DNA from: CAZWVR01 sp964637235
GTDB taxonomy: Bacteria; Bacteroidota; Bacteroidia; Bacteroidales; S143-33
Direction of reading: 5' to 3'
DNA: 24,396 nucleotides
Assembly: GCA_964637235.1 (NCBI GenBank)
Contig: CAZWVR010000028.1
Span: forward strand, 1 to 24,396
This document shows, in pieces, positions 23,358 through 24,396 of the stretch. Made by a program: the position numbers and the translations under genes. Position 1 is the first letter of the stretch, and each line of letters opens with the position of its first letter. The notes under the pieces are model-generated. The model ran no database searches and was not told where the DNA came from. It was given only the letters and a program-made list of their open reading frames with translations.

Positions 23358-24128
23358 ATGTCTACTTTTTTATTCCACAATACAGTATTTGGACCTATTT
23401 TTAGCCGACGTCTGGGAATATCTCTGGGAATAAACCTACTGCCCTCGAACGTAAAATACTGTAATTTTTCTTGTATATATTGCGAATGTGGTTGGAGTCA
23501 GAAAATAAAAAATATTCAACTGCCAAAACGGAATTTTGTATACTCCGAATTAAAAAAACGCCTCTGTGAACTGAAAGAAAAGAATAAACCCCTTCATTCA
23601 ATAACCTTCGCAGGGAATGGAGAACCCACAATACATCCGGAATTTGCAAAAATTATTGATGACGTCATAGAATTGCGAAATGAATATTATCCCCAAGCGC
23701 TTGTCTCTGTACTTTCAAATGCAACTATGTTAAAGAAAAAAGAAGTTTGCGAGGCTCTGAAAAAAACTGATAAACCTATAATGAAATTAGATGCCGGAGA
23801 TACAGCTACATTCCATAAGATAAATCAACCGCTTTCAAAAATACCTGTGGAAAAAATAGTAGATAATCTTAAATGCTTTGAGGGTAATTTCATAATGCAA
23901 AGTCTATTTGTAAGAGGCTATTACAAAAACGAATATATCGATAACAGCAATCCAGAAGCAATAGAAAAATGGCTTGAAAAAGTAAAAATTTTACAACCAC
24001 AAGAAGTAATGATTTATACAATAGCCCGTGATACACCAGTTGAAACATTAGAAAAAGTCCCCCAAGAGAGATTGCAAGAAATAGGGAAATTAGTAGAACA
24101 GTTGGGCATAAAAACCTTAGTAGTTTAA
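23358..24128 (+). CDS. Radical SAM protein, COG0731 (Tyw1-related) family
   Basis: The protein has 256 residues from ATG 23358; the in-frame TTG at 23343 lies inside the -7 box. FGPIFSRRLGISLGIN (11-26) and YCNFSCIYCECG (34-45) are the signature of this family; C35, C39 and C42 bind the [4Fe-4S] cluster that cleaves S-adenosylmethionine. FAGNGEP (84-90) is the SAM-contacting glycine-rich motif. Related Tyw1 proteins make tricyclic tRNA bases in archaea, but bacterial members of this family have no established substrate. It follows the protease gene by 64 nt with its own -7 box. Its stop overlaps that of the convergent gene by 4 nt. Confidence 0.88.
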   Translation: MSTFLFHNTVFGPIFSRRLGISLGINLLPSNVKYCNFSCIYCECGWSQKIKNIQLPKRNFVYSELKKRLCELKEKNKPLHSITFAGNGEPTIHPEFAKIIDDVIELRNEYYPQALVSVLSNATMLKKKEVCEALKKTDKPIMKLDAGDTATFHKINQPLSKIPVEKIVDNLKCFEGNFIMQSLFVRGYYKNEYIDNSNPEAIEKWLEKVKILQPQEVMIYTIARDTPVETLEKVPQERLQEIGKLVEQLGIKTLVV

Positions 24129-24396
24129 ATCGTAACTTTATATCCCAATTCTTCCATCATATCAATAGCAGCCGGGTGTATAAGTTTCAAGGTAGAGCTA
24201 TCAAAATATTCATAAAATTGTTCTTTTTGTGCTTTTCTGGGTAATACAGCTGTAAATTTTCTGCCTATTAAGGCATAAATTTTTTTCTTTATATCATAGT
24301 AAAGTTTCAAAATCTTATCATTATGCCAATCCATAGAGTGTTTTATACGAATATCAATAGTTTTTTTATTCTTAGGTAATGAAAGAAAATCGCTTA
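24125..24396 (-). CDS. Hypothetical protein, C-terminal part (cut by window edge)
   Basis: The frame is open from the right edge to the TAA at 24125-24127, giving about 89 visible residues. An ATG occurs at 24334, but the codons before it (KNKKTIDIRIKHS) read as normal coding sequence, so the true start probably lies outside the window. The visible part is basic and mostly helical and ends EELGYKVTI. I recognise no family. It runs toward the radical SAM gene, with stops overlapping by 4 nt. Confidence 0.6.
   Translation of the reverse strand, partial: SDFLSLPKNKKTIDIRIKHSMDWHNDKILKLYYDIKKKIYALIGRKFTAVLPRKAQKEQFYEYFDSSTLKLIHPAAIDMMEELGYKVTI

Overview
This is a low-GC, AT-rich stretch of a chromosome from the phylum Bacteroidota. 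Four things point there: promoters of the TTTG / TAnnTTTG (-33/-7) type; a secreted protease ending in a type IX secretion (T9SS) sorting domain; an rnf operon in the order B-C-D-G-E-A led by an RseC-like gene; and a PorE-like OmpA protein with TPR, PD40-propeller and carboxypeptidase-regulatory regions. An Rnf complex suggests an anaerobic or facultative lifestyle. I cannot name a genus from the roughly 259 bases of 16S rRNA present.

Layout. 1-259: 5' end of a 16S rRNA gene on the minus strand, running off the left edge. 260-1195: non-coding. Its first half holds four evenly built rRNA promoter modules, and its second half a GC-rich structured island (about 803-1024) followed by AT-rich DNA. 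1196-6821 (minus): rseC-like, rnfB, rnfC, rnfD, rnfG, rnfE, rnfA, a tight operon for an ion-pumping ferredoxin:NAD+ oxidoreductase. 7018-12021 (minus): family 2 glycosyltransferase, PorE-like OmpA/PD40 protein and membrane SpoIIE-type phosphatase, probably one envelope-related operon. 12166-14319 (minus): EF-G-like GTPase with a strong terminator. 14627-16782 (minus): unknown coiled-coil protein, then a small membrane protein and fabG, which have their own promoter. 16870-18435 (plus): sbcD-like nuclease and a heavy-metal-binding lipoprotein. 18539-20323 (minus): acyl-CoA dehydrogenase with a strong terminator. 20544-21364 (minus): sulfotransferase split by a frameshift. 21512-24128 (plus): T9SS-exported trypsin-like protease and a COG0731-type radical SAM protein. 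24125-24396 (minus): partial unknown gene at the right edge.

How the genes fit together. Rnf couples reduced ferredoxin to NAD+ reduction and a cation gradient. FabG and the acyl-CoA dehydrogenase act in fatty-acid synthesis and oxidation but are not in one operon. The PorE-like protein and the protease with its sorting domain belong to the same envelope/secretion theme.

The most notable points are the four reiterated rRNA promoter modules (exact 20-bp spacers, a shared GCAnnCGC start region, and a boxA-like GTTCTTTG after each), the GC-rich inverted-repeat island between the rnf operon and the rRNA promoters, the sulfotransferase frameshift at a T6A6 tract, an orphan sbcD paired with a metal-binding lipoprotein, and an unrecognised coiled-coil protein. 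No transposon, integrase, CRISPR array, tRNA or clearly new defence system is visible. Several long open frames begin at TTG codons inside promoter elements; I used the downstream ATG for these.
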